Source: Pseudothermotoga thermarum DSM 5069
GTDB taxonomy: Bacteria; Thermotogota; Thermotogae; Thermotogales; DSM-5069
Direction of reading: 5' to 3'
DNA length: 64,000 nt
Assembly (NCBI RefSeq): GCF_000217815.1
Contig: NC_015707.1
Coordinates: 1,228,014-1,292,013 of the forward strand
Both the position numbers and the translations under genes were made by a program. The notes beneath the pieces are model-generated. The model did no database searches, was not told where the DNA came from, and was given only the letters and a program-made list of their open reading frames with translations. Below, in pieces: positions 53,182 to 61,646 of this stretch. Within the stretch, counting starts at the first letter, position 1. Every line of letters starts with the position of its first letter.

Positions 53182-54393
53182 GTGAACTACGACAGACAGG
53201 AAATTCTAAAAGAACTAGTTCAACCAGCTCAAACCAAGATAGTGCTTCTTGTGATGGATGGCGTAGGTGATATTCCACAAGACTCAACTGGAACGGCCCT
53301 TCAAATGGCTAAAAAACCGAATTTGGATGCCTTGGCGCAAAAATCCGATCTTGGACAAACCATTCCCGTTTTGCCTGGTATAACTCCTGGAAGTGGTCCT
53401 GGACATTTGAGCTTGTTCGGCTATGATCCGATCAAGTATCAAATTGGAAGAGGTATCCTTGAGGCACTTGGGAGCAACGTGGATGTTGGAGAAAAAGACG
53501 TTGTGGCAAGGGCAAACTTCGCTACGGTGAAAGATGGTGTAGTTGTTGACAGAAGAGCAGGTAGACCGAGTACAGAGGAAAGTGCAAAGGTTGTGGCTAA
53601 ACTTGCTGAACAGATTAAAAAGATCGAAGATGTTGAGATTCGATTTTATCCTGGCAAAGAACACCGTTTTGTGGTGAAGTTTACGGGAGAAGATCTTGAC
53701 GATCAACTTACCGATGCCGATCCTCAAAAAGATGGCAAACCGATTGTTTACACAGAACCGTTGCGACCTCAGGCAGAAAAAACCGCAAAGATAGTCAATC
53801 AATTGATGAACAAAATAGCCGAAGTGCTCAAAGATGAACCGAAGATGAACTTTGCTTTGATCAGGGGATTTTCGAAATATCCAAAACTTCCGCTTTTCCC
53901 AGAGGTCTACAAATTGAAAGCTGCAGCGATAGCAACTTATCCAATGTATCGTGGAATAGCAAAACTAGTGGGAATGGAAGTTTTGGAAACAGGATCAACG
54001 GTGGAAGACGAAATAAAGACTTTGAAAGAAAACTGGGAAAAGTACGACTTTTTCTACCTGCACGTTAAAAAAACCGATTCTTACGGTGAAGATGGCAATT
54101 TGCAAGATAAGGTGCACGTCATAGAAGAAGTTGATCGATTTATACCCGAGATTTTGTCCTTAAATCCAGATGTTTTCGTTGTAACCGGTGATCATTCCAC
54201 ACCTGCTGCCTTGAAATCACACAGCTGGCACCCTGTTCCGTTCATGATTTACTCAAAATATACCAGAAGAGGTTTGAGCAAAGCCTTTGATGAATTCGAA
54301 TGCGCCCGCGGATCACTTGGAACCTTTTACGCAATCGATGCAATGGGGTTGATCCTAGCCCACGCGCTTAGACTCGAAAAGTTCGGCGCATGA
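53182..54393 (+). CDS. apgM: 2,3-bisphosphoglycerate-independent phosphoglycerate mutase, archaeal type
   Basis: Interconverts 3- and 2-phosphoglycerate in glycolysis. The 403-aa ApgM has metal-binding LLVMDGVGDIPQDSTGTALQ, the phospho-Ser region PGSGPGHLSLFGYDPIKYQI, GRGILEALGSNVDV, HVKKTDSYGEDG and VVTGDHSTPAALKSHSWHPVP. All expected metal ligands (Asp, His) are present. GTG 53182 follows GGAGGTGATTCT. comEC starts within its last codons (ATGA overlap), and a terminator hairpin for this gene lies inside comEC. Confidence 0.96.
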   Translation: MNYDRQEILKELVQPAQTKIVLLVMDGVGDIPQDSTGTALQMAKKPNLDALAQKSDLGQTIPVLPGITPGSGPGHLSLFGYDPIKYQIGRGILEALGSNVDVGEKDVVARANFATVKDGVVVDRRAGRPSTEESAKVVAKLAEQIKKIEDVEIRFYPGKEHRFVVKFTGEDLDDQLTDADPQKDGKPIVYTEPLRPQAEKTAKIVNQLMNKIAEVLKDEPKMNFALIRGFSKYPKLPLFPEVYKLKAAAIATYPMYRGIAKLVGMEVLETGSTVEDEIKTLKENWEKYDFFYLHVKKTDSYGEDGNLQDKVHVIEEVDRFIPEILSLNPDVFVVTGDHSTPAALKSHSWHPVPFMIYSKYTRRGLSKAFDEFECARGSLGTFYAIDAMGLILAHALRLEKFGA

Positions 54394-55670
54394 GATATGC
54401 CTGGCTGATTTGTTTCATAGGCTTGATGACTGGGGTGATAATAACCCCAGTCATCTTTTTGCTTCTTTTACCGTTGATTTTTGTTAGAAAAAACTACATC
54501 AAACTATACGTTGTTTGTGTTGCATTAGGATTTTTGCTTTCACAAGGTTCAAAACTGAACAAAGAAATCGAAGTGGTTGGGTTTGTGACTGTGAAAAAAT
54601 CGAATTACTGCATTGCAACCAATGTTAGGTACTATCAAAATGGAAAGTGGAAACGGTTGAAACACGATTTGAAAATACTTGAGGCGAAAATCGAAGCTGG
54701 TAAGGAATTTTACGCATTTGGAAATATTTCAACAACCTTTTCTTACCCAAGGTATGTTCTTAAACCTATATTCTGCGAAACTTCACCATACACCGCCAAA
54801 GGTTTGTGGAAAATTTTATCCATCTTGCAAGATTGGAAGAAAGACCAACAAAAACTCATAGAAGAAGCTTTACCGAACCACGCTAAAACAATCAACGGAT
54901 TAATTTTCAGCGATGGTAATTTTGATAAAGCCGAATCGGAAAAGATAGCGAAAAGTGGTCTTGGACATTTGTTCGCGGTATCTGGCCTTCACGTTGGAAT
55001 AGTTTACGCGGCTTTTGAAATTTTGATCAGCTTTTTTACCTACAAGTTCTATCTTAGAAGATCCATAAGCACAATCTTTGCGATTTTGTTTGCCCTTTCA
55101 ACGGGTCCAACCCCATCTGCACTCAGAGCAGCGTTAATGCTTGCGATTTGGAATCTTTTTAAGATCTTGGATTATCCCATAGAACCACTGAACGTGTTGG
55201 GAATAGTTGGAGCCGTTAATATTTTGCTTGAACCATACTCTGTGTTATCGCTATCTTTCTTGATGAGCTATTCAGCCACTGGTGCAATTTTATTTTTCCT
55301 TCCAAAGTTGAAAAAGTCTTCAAAATTGCTTCAACCTTTCGCTGTATCCTTGTCGGCTTTTCTAGGTGTGGCGCCTTTTTTGAGCCTGTTTTCGTACGTT
55401 AACTTTTTATCTCCTTTTGTTGGAATCGTTGCAACGTTTGCAATTACTCCTTTGCTTTGGGGAATTTGTACTTCGCTTGTTCTTAACCTCATAGGACTTA
55501 GATCATTAGCACTTTTAACAACGAAGGGCACGTGGCCCTTCGCTTTTGTTGCTGAAAAACTTTTGGATTTTTCACTGATTTTTCCATCAGTTCACTTTGG
55601 TATTTTCGGTTATGTGTTGTTTGTTGGAATACTGCTGTTTTCAGTTTGGCATTTTGGGCACAAACCGTAA
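54390..55670 (+). CDS. comEC: ComEC/Rec2-like DNA uptake channel, competence domain only
   Basis: A 426-aa membrane protein with two N-terminal helices, a small soluble segment (about residues 60-140) and the Competence domain. The latter is recognised by INGLIFSDGNFDKAESEKIA and SGLGHLFAVSGLHVGIVYAAF and followed by about seven helices with STGPTPSALRAALMLAIW. The C-terminal metallo-beta-lactamase-like domain of full ComEC (usually ~250 residues more) is absent. The protein would move single-stranded DNA across the membrane during transformation. Two terminator-like hairpins lie inside the coding region. The last 61 bases overlap the Fur-type gene on the opposite strand. Confidence 0.92.
   Translation: MRYAWLICFIGLMTGVIITPVIFLLLLPLIFVRKNYIKLYVVCVALGFLLSQGSKLNKEIEVVGFVTVKKSNYCIATNVRYYQNGKWKRLKHDLKILEAKIEAGKEFYAFGNISTTFSYPRYVLKPIFCETSPYTAKGLWKILSILQDWKKDQQKLIEEALPNHAKTINGLIFSDGNFDKAESEKIAKSGLGHLFAVSGLHVGIVYAAFEILISFFTYKFYLRRSISTIFAILFALSTGPTPSALRAALMLAIWNLFKILDYPIEPLNVLGIVGAVNILLEPYSVLSLSFLMSYSATGAILFFLPKLKKSSKLLQPFAVSLSAFLGVAPFLSLFSYVNFLSPFVGIVATFAITPLLWGICTSLVLNLIGLRSLALLTTKGTWPFAFVAEKLLDFSLIFPSVHFGIFGYVLFVGILLFSVWHFGHKP
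54425..54460 (+). terminator. Intragenic terminator near the start of comEC
   Basis: GATGACTGGGGT (54425-54436), loop GATAATA, ACCCCAGTCATC (54444-54455), then TTTTTG. A perfect 12-bp stem with T5, at codons 12-22 of comEC. It has all features of an intrinsic terminator for apgM, placed inside the next gene. Confidence 0.75.
55522..55546 (+). terminator. Second terminator-like hairpin inside comEC
   Basis: CGAAGGGC (55522-55529), loop ACGTG, GCCCTTCG (55535-55542), then CTTTTG. A perfect 8-bp GC-rich stem about 130 bases before the comEC stop. On the minus strand it is not followed by a useful T-run. Confidence 0.45.
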
Positions 55671-56074
55671 AATTTTATGTCGTGATAATCTATGATATAT
55701 CCAGTTTTGCTTGCAACGTTTTTAACCAACTCGTTGACAAGTTTTTCATCTATCTCGGCAATGTTTCCACAGTTTTTACAGATTATATGTTGATGCAAGG
55801 TATCTTTATTTTGAGCTGCCAATTCGTACCTGTATATTCCCTCTCCAAACTCAAGTTTTCTTAGAAAACCTAACTTTGAAAGCAATTCAACCGTCCTATA
55901 GACCGTTGCCTTGCTTATTCTGTACCTTTTTTCGATGAGTTTTCTATAAACATCCTCAGCTCCGAGATGTTTTTCATCGGACTCTGCAAAGATTTTTAAA
56001 ATTATTTCCCTTTGGGCGGTCATTCTATACTTTTTTGAACGCAATTCTTTTCTTAAAGCTTCATAAATGAACAA
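55610..56074 (-). CDS. Fur-family metal-dependent regulator
   Basis: A 154-aa Fur/PerR/Zur-type repressor. The N-terminal winged helix has YRMTAQREIILKIFAES, EKHLGAEDVYRKL and ISKATVYRTVELLSKLGFL. The C-terminal dimerisation part has KDTLHQHIICKNCGNIAEID (H-Q-H and Cys pair) and FYGLCPKCQTENSS (second Cys pair), forming the structural zinc site. Without more ligands I cannot separate Fur, Zur and PerR. The 3' end overlaps comEC by 61 bases in antisense orientation. It lies 15 bases downstream of nusA. Confidence 0.9.
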   Translation of the reverse strand: MFIYEALRKELRSKKYRMTAQREIILKIFAESDEKHLGAEDVYRKLIEKRYRISKATVYRTVELLSKLGFLRKLEFGEGIYRYELAAQNKDTLHQHIICKNCGNIAEIDEKLVNELVKNVASKTGYIIDYHDIKFYGLCPKCQTENSSIPTNNT

Positions 56075-56089
56075 CTTCTTTACCTCCCT

Positions 56090-57124
56090 TCATGCGTTCA
56101 TGATAGGTTTTATGTCTATCTTCCATCCGGTCAACTTTGCTGCCAGTCTTGCGTTCTGCCCACCTTTCCCAATCGCAAGCGAAAGCTGAGTGGGTGGAAC
56201 AAGAACTCTTGCCACTTTTTTCTCGCTGTCAAGTATTTCAACGTTTACAACCGATGCAGGTGCAAGTGCATTTGCTATCAACTGCCTTGAATCGTCTGAC
56301 CACTTGAATATATCCACCTTTTCACCTTTCAGTTCTCTCAGTACAGCTGCAATTCTACCTCCACCTTCTCCAATGCAAGCTCCAACTGGATCAACCTGTG
56401 GGTTGGTCGAAACAACGGCAACTTTCGTCCTTATGCCAGGCTCTCTCGCGATCGCCACAACTTTAACTATACCGGCTTCCACTTCTGGTACTTCCAATCT
56501 AAGCAGTCCAATCACAAACTCTGGACAAGCTCTGGAGACGATCAGTTTTGGACCTTTCTTGTCCTTTACAACTTCCTGAACGTAAACTTTCACCAAATCA
56601 CCAGGTTTGAAAGTCTCGTCGTCTATCCATTCTTTTTTCAAAAGCCTTGTTTCAAGCTTTCCAATCCTCAAATCAACCCAATCGGGTGTAACCCTTATGA
56701 CCTCTGCCGTCGTGATGTTTCCAGCAAGCTGGCTGTAGTATTCATACTGCTTCTCCTTTTCAAGTTCACGAATTCTCTGTATCAAAACTTGTTTAGCAGT
56801 TTGAGCGGCTATTCTTCCAAAATTTTTCACGTTGATTTTTTTGTACACTTTCTGCCCAATTTCTGCAGAAGGGTTTATCTTCCTTGCCTCTTCAAGCGAA
56901 ATTTGAGTGAGAGGATCTTTTGGCTCTTCCACGACTTCGAAAACTTGGAATAACTGGATATCCCCAGTCATTGGATCTATCTTCACTTCAACGTTTTTCG
57001 CTGTACCAAAGTTCTTCTTGTAAGCGCTCACCAAAGCTTTTTCTAAGATTGATATAACCTCGTCCTTTGCTATACCCTTTTCTTGTTCAAGTTGATCAAG
57101 TGCTTCCAAAAGATTTATGTTCAT
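56090..57124 (-). CDS. nusA: Transcription termination/antitermination factor NusA
   Basis: A 344-aa NusA: an N-terminal RNA-polymerase-binding domain (LEALDQLEQEKGIAKDEVIS), an S1 domain (AGNITTAEVIRVTPDWVDLRIG), KH1 (IVSRACPEFVIGLLRLEVPE) and KH2 (VDPVGACIGEGGGRIAAVLREL) and a further VPPTQLSLAIGKGGQNARLAAKLTGWKIDIK segment in two parts. The acidic repeats of E. coli NusA are missing, as usual outside Proteobacteria. ATG 57124 with GGAGGGATGAAGC upstream. Follows rimP by 13 bases. Confidence 0.97.
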   Translation of the reverse strand: MNINLLEALDQLEQEKGIAKDEVISILEKALVSAYKKNFGTAKNVEVKIDPMTGDIQLFQVFEVVEEPKDPLTQISLEEARKINPSAEIGQKVYKKINVKNFGRIAAQTAKQVLIQRIRELEKEKQYEYYSQLAGNITTAEVIRVTPDWVDLRIGKLETRLLKKEWIDDETFKPGDLVKVYVQEVVKDKKGPKLIVSRACPEFVIGLLRLEVPEVEAGIVKVVAIAREPGIRTKVAVVSTNPQVDPVGACIGEGGGRIAAVLRELKGEKVDIFKWSDDSRQLIANALAPASVVNVEILDSEKKVARVLVPPTQLSLAIGKGGQNARLAAKLTGWKIDIKPIMNA

Positions 57125-57137
57125 GCTTCATCCCTCC

Positions 57138-57587
57138 TTAGAATTCAACTTCAAGCCTTGCTTTTTTTATCTGCGACAGTTTCAAAACTACCTCTCCTTG
57201 ATCAGTGTTGACTTTTAGTTCATCTTCAGATAACTCTCCTATATGACCTGTTACAACCTTCCCTTCACTTAACCAAAACTTTGCAAGTCTTCCAGCAAAA
57301 CGTTTGTAATCTTTAGGGCCTCGAAGCGGCCTGTCCAAACCCGGTGACGAGACCTCAAGGATATAGCTTGTCGGTATCAAATCCTCGTGAAGGTCTAAAT
57401 ATTTTCCAACCTCATTCGAAACTTGTTCACACTGGCGGATGCTGACATACCCATTTGGATCGTCTATGACGATCTTTAAAGTCCACTTTCCTCTCTGTTT
57501 TGTGAAAGACATGTCAAAAAGTTCTAGTCCAAAACCTTCCAGTATATCCACAACAACGGGTCTAAGTTTTTCAACGATTTCTTCCAC
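57138..57587 (-). CDS. rimP: Ribosome maturation factor RimP
   Basis: A 149-aa RimP needed for 30S assembly. Two-domain layout: N-terminal LRPVVVDILEGFGLELFDMS, then VIDDPNGYVSIRQCEQVSNE and the highly conserved YILEVSSPGLDRPL, followed by a C-terminal SH3-like part. GTG 57587 is preceded by AAGGAGGTGA at eight bases. The frame is open back to 57722 through the tRNA-Ser gene, which cannot be protein. rimP-nusA is the classical order. Confidence 0.95.
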   Translation of the reverse strand: MEEIVEKLRPVVVDILEGFGLELFDMSFTKQRGKWTLKIVIDDPNGYVSIRQCEQVSNEVGKYLDLHEDLIPTSYILEVSSPGLDRPLRGPKDYKRFAGRLAKFWLSEGKVVTGHIGELSEDELKVNTDQGEVVLKLSQIKKARLEVEF

Positions 57588-57605
57588 AAAAATCACCTCC
57601 TTATT

Positions 57606-57630
57606 GAAAAACCGGGACATACGTCCCGGT
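57606..57630 (-). terminator. Terminator of tRNA-Ser
   Basis: On the minus strand ACCGGGAC, loop GTAT, GTCCCGGT followed by TTTTTC: a perfect 8-bp stem between tRNA-Ser and the rimP SD. Read-through would feed rimP-nusA. Confidence 0.88.
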
Positions 57631-57637
57631 ACCTGTT

Positions 57638-57728
57638 TGGCGGAGAGGGTGGGATTTGAACCCACGGGTGGGTTTTGCCCACCACACGCTCTCCAGGCGT
57701 GCGCCTTAGACCGCTCGGCCACCTCTCC
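57638..57728 (-). tRNA. tRNA-Ser (anticodon GGA)
   Basis: Class II tRNA, 91 nt. Acceptor GGAGAGG/CCTCTCC, discriminator G, encoded CCA. Anticodon stem CACGC/GCGTG with loop CTGGAGA (GGA). Long variable arm GGTGGGC-AAAA-CCCACC. T-arm GTGGG TTCAAAT CCCAC. Confidence 0.96.
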
Positions 57729-57913
57729 GTTAAATGATGGTGTATCTCAAAGTATACACATAAATTTATACCATATTAAAACAAAATAGGCAAGTCCAAA
57801 TGTCTAGGTGAAAGATTTTTCACCGCTGTTGAATATATTTTATACGCTCTCTTGATTTTTTTGAAGTATAATGTAAAATATTTTGAGGTAGCACTTTAAA
57901 AAGGGGTGAGCAC

Positions 57914-59178
57914 ATACTAAAACAAAGTAAAAAAACCAGCAACCTTTTACTTTTTGTCACGGGAAGATTTGAATCACTTCTTGGATGGTCGGCTTTGATG
58001 GTAGCTTTACCGTTGTACATCCTTGATCTGACTGGTTCTGGAACGATGATGGGAATTTTCACCCTTGTGGGAAGCCTGCCAAGATTCTTCATACCTTCAT
58101 ACTCCCTTTTGCCGGTGTGATAGGAGATAGACTCAACAGAAAGCATCTGATGGTTTACCTTGATCTTGCCAAGGGGCTTGCTTTGACAATCGCCTTTTTG
58201 TTTGCAACAATGAACAGGTTGAATTTCTCTGCGTTACTCATTTTTTATGGGATATTTGGAATCATAAGTGCACTTTTTGACGCGCCAACTTCTGCGATGC
58301 TCGCAGATTTGGTTGAACCTGAAAAATTAAGGCAAGCAGCTTCTTTGAATTCCGCAGCTGCTTCAATAGCTCAAATGATTGGACCGGCAATTGGTGGAGT
58401 TCTCTATGGACTGGCAGGGATCAAAAATGTCTTGCTTTTTACCGCAATCTTTTATTTTCTGTCCGCATTGAGTGAGATGTTTATTAAATACGAGTACAGA
58501 AAGAGAGGCGGAAAGATCAGGGTATTCAAAGAAATCAGCGAAAGCGTCAAATTCTTGCTCAGACACAGAGGACTGAAGTTCCTTTTCGCATTTGCAGCAG
58601 CGTTAAACTTCTTTTCCGCGCCATTTTTTGCTGTCATTTTTCCTTACCTTTTTAGACAAGAACTTTGCTTTCCACCTCAGGCTTTCGGTGTACTTCAAAC
58701 GATGCTTATGGTGGGAGTACTTTTCGGTAGCATACTGACAGGAACAGTATTTTCAAAAACAAGTTCAAGAAAACTCATCACCCTGGGCTTGATATCCCAA
58801 ACATTTTTGGGTTGTATCGTTACAATAACGCTTTGGTGGCTAAGTTCAGCAGGATTAGCTTTGATTGCGACAATTTCCTATTCATCATTTGTTGTCATGG
58901 GTATCCTGAATATGATGGTAAACATTCCAATAAACGCTAATCTACAACTTTTGATACCATCCGAAATGCGCTCGAGAGTGCTGTCTACTCTGACTTTTGT
59001 TGCAAGCGGCTTGACTCCGCTTGGATCGTTGATAGGAGGCTTGCTTATAGACAAGATGAATGTGTTTGCACTTCTTCTTGTTTTGAATTTGATACTCTTT
59101 GGAATTTCTATGATTTTCGTTTCCACCGCGCCTAAGGAAGCTTTCTTAGCGTCCGAGGTTCAAGAAGCATCTGGTTGA
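57914..59178 (+). pseudogene. MFS transporter with a frameshift and probable ATA start
   Basis: A major facilitator protein in two frames. The first 56 codons read LKQSKKTSNLLLFVTGRFES, LLGWSALMVALPLYILDLTG and FTLVGSLP, and stop out of frame at 58120. From 58081 the other frame continues KILHTFILPFAGVIGDRLNR and then a normal MFS body (SAMLADLVEPEKLRQAASLN, FVASGLTPLGSLIGGLLI). One missing A at 58081-58082 (CCAAG for CCAAAG) explains the shift. The repaired protein would have about 421 aa and 12 helices, close to the drug/efflux-type MFS with VIGDRLNRK as the loop 2-3 motif. AAGGGG lies seven bases before ATA 57914, and no ATG, GTG or TTG is nearby in this frame. Confidence 0.8.
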
Positions 59179-59219
59179 ACAAATCAAAAATGTGTAGAAT
59201 ATTTCTTGAGGTGATTGTT

Positions 59220-60104
59220 ATGAGAACGAACAAAGACAAACTTGTCATGATCTCTGTTCAAGGTACGATAGCCAAGCCCGAGCATACCGGAAGACATTCG
59301 GTTGCACATGACGGAACCCCTTTTATGTTACCTGGTACCGGTGGTATAACTTACAACGTCAGGGTTGGAGATCCTGTTTTCGGTTGGGCTGCAGATCACG
59401 TTGAACCAGGTGTTTCAACAATTCTTGACCAAGAAAAAAGAGAATCACCAACAAACCGTGGCTACAACTTCTATGCATGCATTGGTAATGAAGCGAAGGT
59501 TGTTACGGGAGATGCGAAGGGAGCCAAAGGCGTGGTGATAGGTCACCACGGTGGAGCAGAACACGTGTTGATCGATTTCCCAGAAGAAGTCTTGGAAAAA
59601 CTAACTTTGGACGACAAAATATTGATAAAAGCTTTCGGTCAGGGTTTGAAGCTCCTTGATTATCCGGATGTACACGTTTACAACATCGATCCAAATTTGC
59701 TTGAAAAATTTGGAATCATCGAGAAAAATGGGGAATTACACATTCCAGTTGTTGCCGTCGTACCAGCATTCTTGATGGGCTCAGGGATTGGATCAACGAG
59801 TATGGGTACTGGTGACTACGATATCATGACAGCCGACGAAGTTACGTTGCGCGATTATGGACTAGACAAACTTCGGTTTGGAGATATAGTCTACATCCAA
59901 GACCATGACAACAGCTTTGGAAGATGTTACAGAAAAGGCGCAGCCACAATAGGGGTAGTCATTCACAGCGATTGTAAGTACGCTGGACATGGCCCTGGGG
60001 TTACAACCTTCATGACTTGTGCAAAACCAATTTTAAAACCTATAATTTGCCCAGATGCCAACATAGGAAAGATTTTGAAGATAGGAAGGTTTGAAGAAAA
60101 ATAA
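59220..60104 (+). CDS. DUF4438-family protein
   Basis: A 294-aa protein with features LVMISVQGTIAKPEHTGRHS, FMLPGTGGITYNVRVGDPVF, AKGVVIGHHGGAEHVLIDFP, MGSGIGSTSMGTGDYDIMTA and GVVIHSDCKYAGHGPGVTTF. These match the DUF4438 family as I recall it, which is common in Thermotogae and known from a structural-genomics structure. Several conserved His, Asp and Cys (HHGG, DHDNSFGR, HSDCKYAGHGPG) suggest a metal-dependent enzyme, but no reaction is known. No signal peptide. ATG 59220 with GAGGTGATTGTT; the longer frame overlaps the MFS gene. Confidence 0.8.
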   Translation: MRTNKDKLVMISVQGTIAKPEHTGRHSVAHDGTPFMLPGTGGITYNVRVGDPVFGWAADHVEPGVSTILDQEKRESPTNRGYNFYACIGNEAKVVTGDAKGAKGVVIGHHGGAEHVLIDFPEEVLEKLTLDDKILIKAFGQGLKLLDYPDVHVYNIDPNLLEKFGIIEKNGELHIPVVAVVPAFLMGSGIGSTSMGTGDYDIMTADEVTLRDYGLDKLRFGDIVYIQDHDNSFGRCYRKGAATIGVVIHSDCKYAGHGPGVTTFMTCAKPILKPIICPDANIGKILKIGRFEEK

Positions 60105-60128
60105 CCCCACCTCTTGGTGGGGTTTTAA
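60103..60128. terminator. Bidirectional terminator after the DUF4438 gene
   Basis: AACCCCACC (60103-60111), loop TCTT, GGTGGGGTT (60116-60124), then TTAAAA; on the other strand followed by ATTTTTC. A perfect 9-bp stem overlapping the stop codon. Confidence 0.85.
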
Positions 60129-60724
60129 AATCGATAGCTGAAAACGATTTTTATCGGCACCGGCATAGATTTAACAACAAGATCTTGATCTTTGATGTAA
60201 AGATCGTAAAACCTTATCCCTATTCCAGCGCCTATCGAGAATTGTTCTGTCAAAGCTTTAAAAAATTCCACGTCTGTAAAATAAACTTTTCCTTCGAAAG
60301 ACCCTTCACCTTCTAAGTCAACGGCAGAAAGGTTTGTAGCTGGTCCAAGCAGAACAAAGTTTAAACCTGCCGAAATTCTGACAATGGATTCAACTTGAGG
60401 AAAAGGAAAAACAAAGCTTGTGGATATTCCTGCACCCAAAATGGTGGAATAGAGGGTGTCGTTTTGAGTTTTCAAAGCCAAGTTGTCAAAACTCAGCACA
60501 ACCCCAATCCTCAAACCTATCTCAAGTCCGTATTCAAAAATCATCGAAGCACCATAACTTGTTCCAAGGTTTACTTCCACCTCTTTTATTTGATCTTCTT
60601 GTAACACAGAAATGCTGTTGTAGCCTGATGCACCAAAGAACACATTTGGAACAAAGTAACCATACGCAGATGCAAAAACAAAACTTGCCAAACTCAGAAA
60701 CATTATGAACAGCAATCTTTTCAT
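60125..60724 (-). CDS. Outer-membrane beta-barrel-like protein
   Basis: A 199-aa exported protein: signal peptide MKRLLFIMFLSLASFVFASA, then alternating amphipathic strands with glycine-rich turns (YGASMIFEYGLEIGLRIGVV, ILGAGISTSFVFPFP, FSIGAGIGIRFYDLYIKD), ending in a strand IKIVFSYRF with terminal Phe. That end is the usual C-terminal signal of Bam-assembled outer membrane proteins. About eight strands, so a small OmpW/OmpA-like barrel for the toga. Function unknown. The ATG overlaps the psuG stop by four bases. Confidence 0.7.
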   Translation of the reverse strand: MKRLLFIMFLSLASFVFASAYGYFVPNVFFGASGYNSISVLQEDQIKEVEVNLGTSYGASMIFEYGLEIGLRIGVVLSFDNLALKTQNDTLYSTILGAGISTSFVFPFPQVESIVRISAGLNFVLLGPATNLSAVDLEGEGSFEGKVYFTDVEFFKALTEQFSIGAGIGIRFYDLYIKDQDLVVKSMPVPIKIVFSYRF

Positions 60725-61590
60725 CTAGTTTTCCCCCTTTCCAAATTAAAAAGGCAGTTCAAAATATCACACGCAAGCGATACGTTGTTTTTCAAAAGCG
60801 CTATGTTCGATTCAACGGTTTTTCCCGAAGAATACTCAGCTAATTTTGCAAGCAAAAACGGTGTGACATCTTTTCCTGTGATTTTTGCTTTTTGCAAATC
60901 TTCTAACGCTTTCTTTTCCCACTCTTGTAAATCCCTTTCGTCTATCGCGTACTCTTCTGGTATAGGGTTGAAAACCAAAAGCGAACCTGGCAAATCAAGC
61001 CTTTCTTTGGCTTTAAAAATCCTGACAATTTCTTCAACTGTTTCAACTCTTTTGATTTCAACATCCACACATCTCAAATAAAAAGCAGGAAGTTTATCTG
61101 TCCTAAAACCAACCACGGTAACTTCAAGACTTTCAAGCATTTCCATGGTGGCTTTTAAGTCCAGTATCGACTTTGGACCGGCGCTCACCACGATCATTCT
61201 TGTCCTTGAAAGCTCCAAAAGATCCTGAGAAACATCCCAATTTTGTGTGCTGTGAACACCACCTATGCCACCTGTTGCAAAAATTTTTATTCCATATTTT
61301 GAAGCAATCCTCATAGTTGCACTAACTGTTGTTGCAGCCCACAGCCTTTTCGCAACGGCATATGGGATTTCGGCTACACCAACTTTCAAAACATCGTCAC
61401 GTGTTCCAAGTTTTTGAATTTCCTCTTCGCTCAAACCAACCTTTATTTCTCCTTCAACGATGCCTATTGTCTTTGGCGCACAACCTTTTTCGCGTGCAAG
61501 CTTTTCAAGTTCCAAAGCCACTTCAACGTTGATAGGCTTTGGTAACCCATGCGCTATAACAGTTGATTCCAAAGCAAGTATTTTTTCCAA
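60721..61590 (-). CDS. psuG: Pseudouridine-5'-phosphate glycosidase
   Basis: Cleaves pseudouridine 5'-phosphate to uracil and ribose 5-phosphate, using Mn2+ and a lysine. The 289-aa protein contains ALESTVIAHGLPKPIN, GIVEGEIKVGLSEEEI, TTVSATMRIASKYGIKIFAT, GGIGGVHSTQNWDVSQDLLE, VVSAGPKSILDLKATME and VTPFLLAKLAEYSSGKTVESNIAL, all characteristic. The pseudouridine kinase PsuK is not seen next to it, though the PfkB kinase at 5732 is of the same superfamily. TTG 61590 follows GGTGAGCTAG. Upstream sits a remnant of the nitroreductase gene end. Confidence 0.95.
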   Translation of the reverse strand: MEKILALESTVIAHGLPKPINVEVALELEKLAREKGCAPKTIGIVEGEIKVGLSEEEIQKLGTRDDVLKVGVAEIPYAVAKRLWAATTVSATMRIASKYGIKIFATGGIGGVHSTQNWDVSQDLLELSRTRMIVVSAGPKSILDLKATMEMLESLEVTVVGFRTDKLPAFYLRCVDVEIKRVETVEEIVRIFKAKERLDLPGSLLVFNPIPEEYAIDERDLQEWEKKALEDLQKAKITGKDVTPFLLAKLAEYSSGKTVESNIALLKNNVSLACDILNCLFNLERGKTR

Positions 61591-61595
61591 CTAGC

Positions 61596-61631
61596 TCACC
61601 AACCTTCGTAGTGAATTCTATCAGATTTGAA
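61596..61631. repeat. Imperfect direct repeat, copy 1: remnant of the nitroreductase 3' end
   Basis: 36 bases matching 62129-62164 at 32 positions. Read on the minus strand it encodes FKSDRIHYEGW and stop, against FKPERIHYEGW in the intact nitroreductase. The preceding sequence is unrelated. It lies between hicA and psuG. Confidence 0.8.
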
Positions 61632-61646
61632 GATCTCAAAAAACTT

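Noticed and set aside
57807-57824. GGTGAAA-GATT-TTTCACC inverted repeat between tRNA-Ser and the MFS gene
   Set aside because: A short stem without a T-run or promoter context; could be an operator but support is too weak to list.
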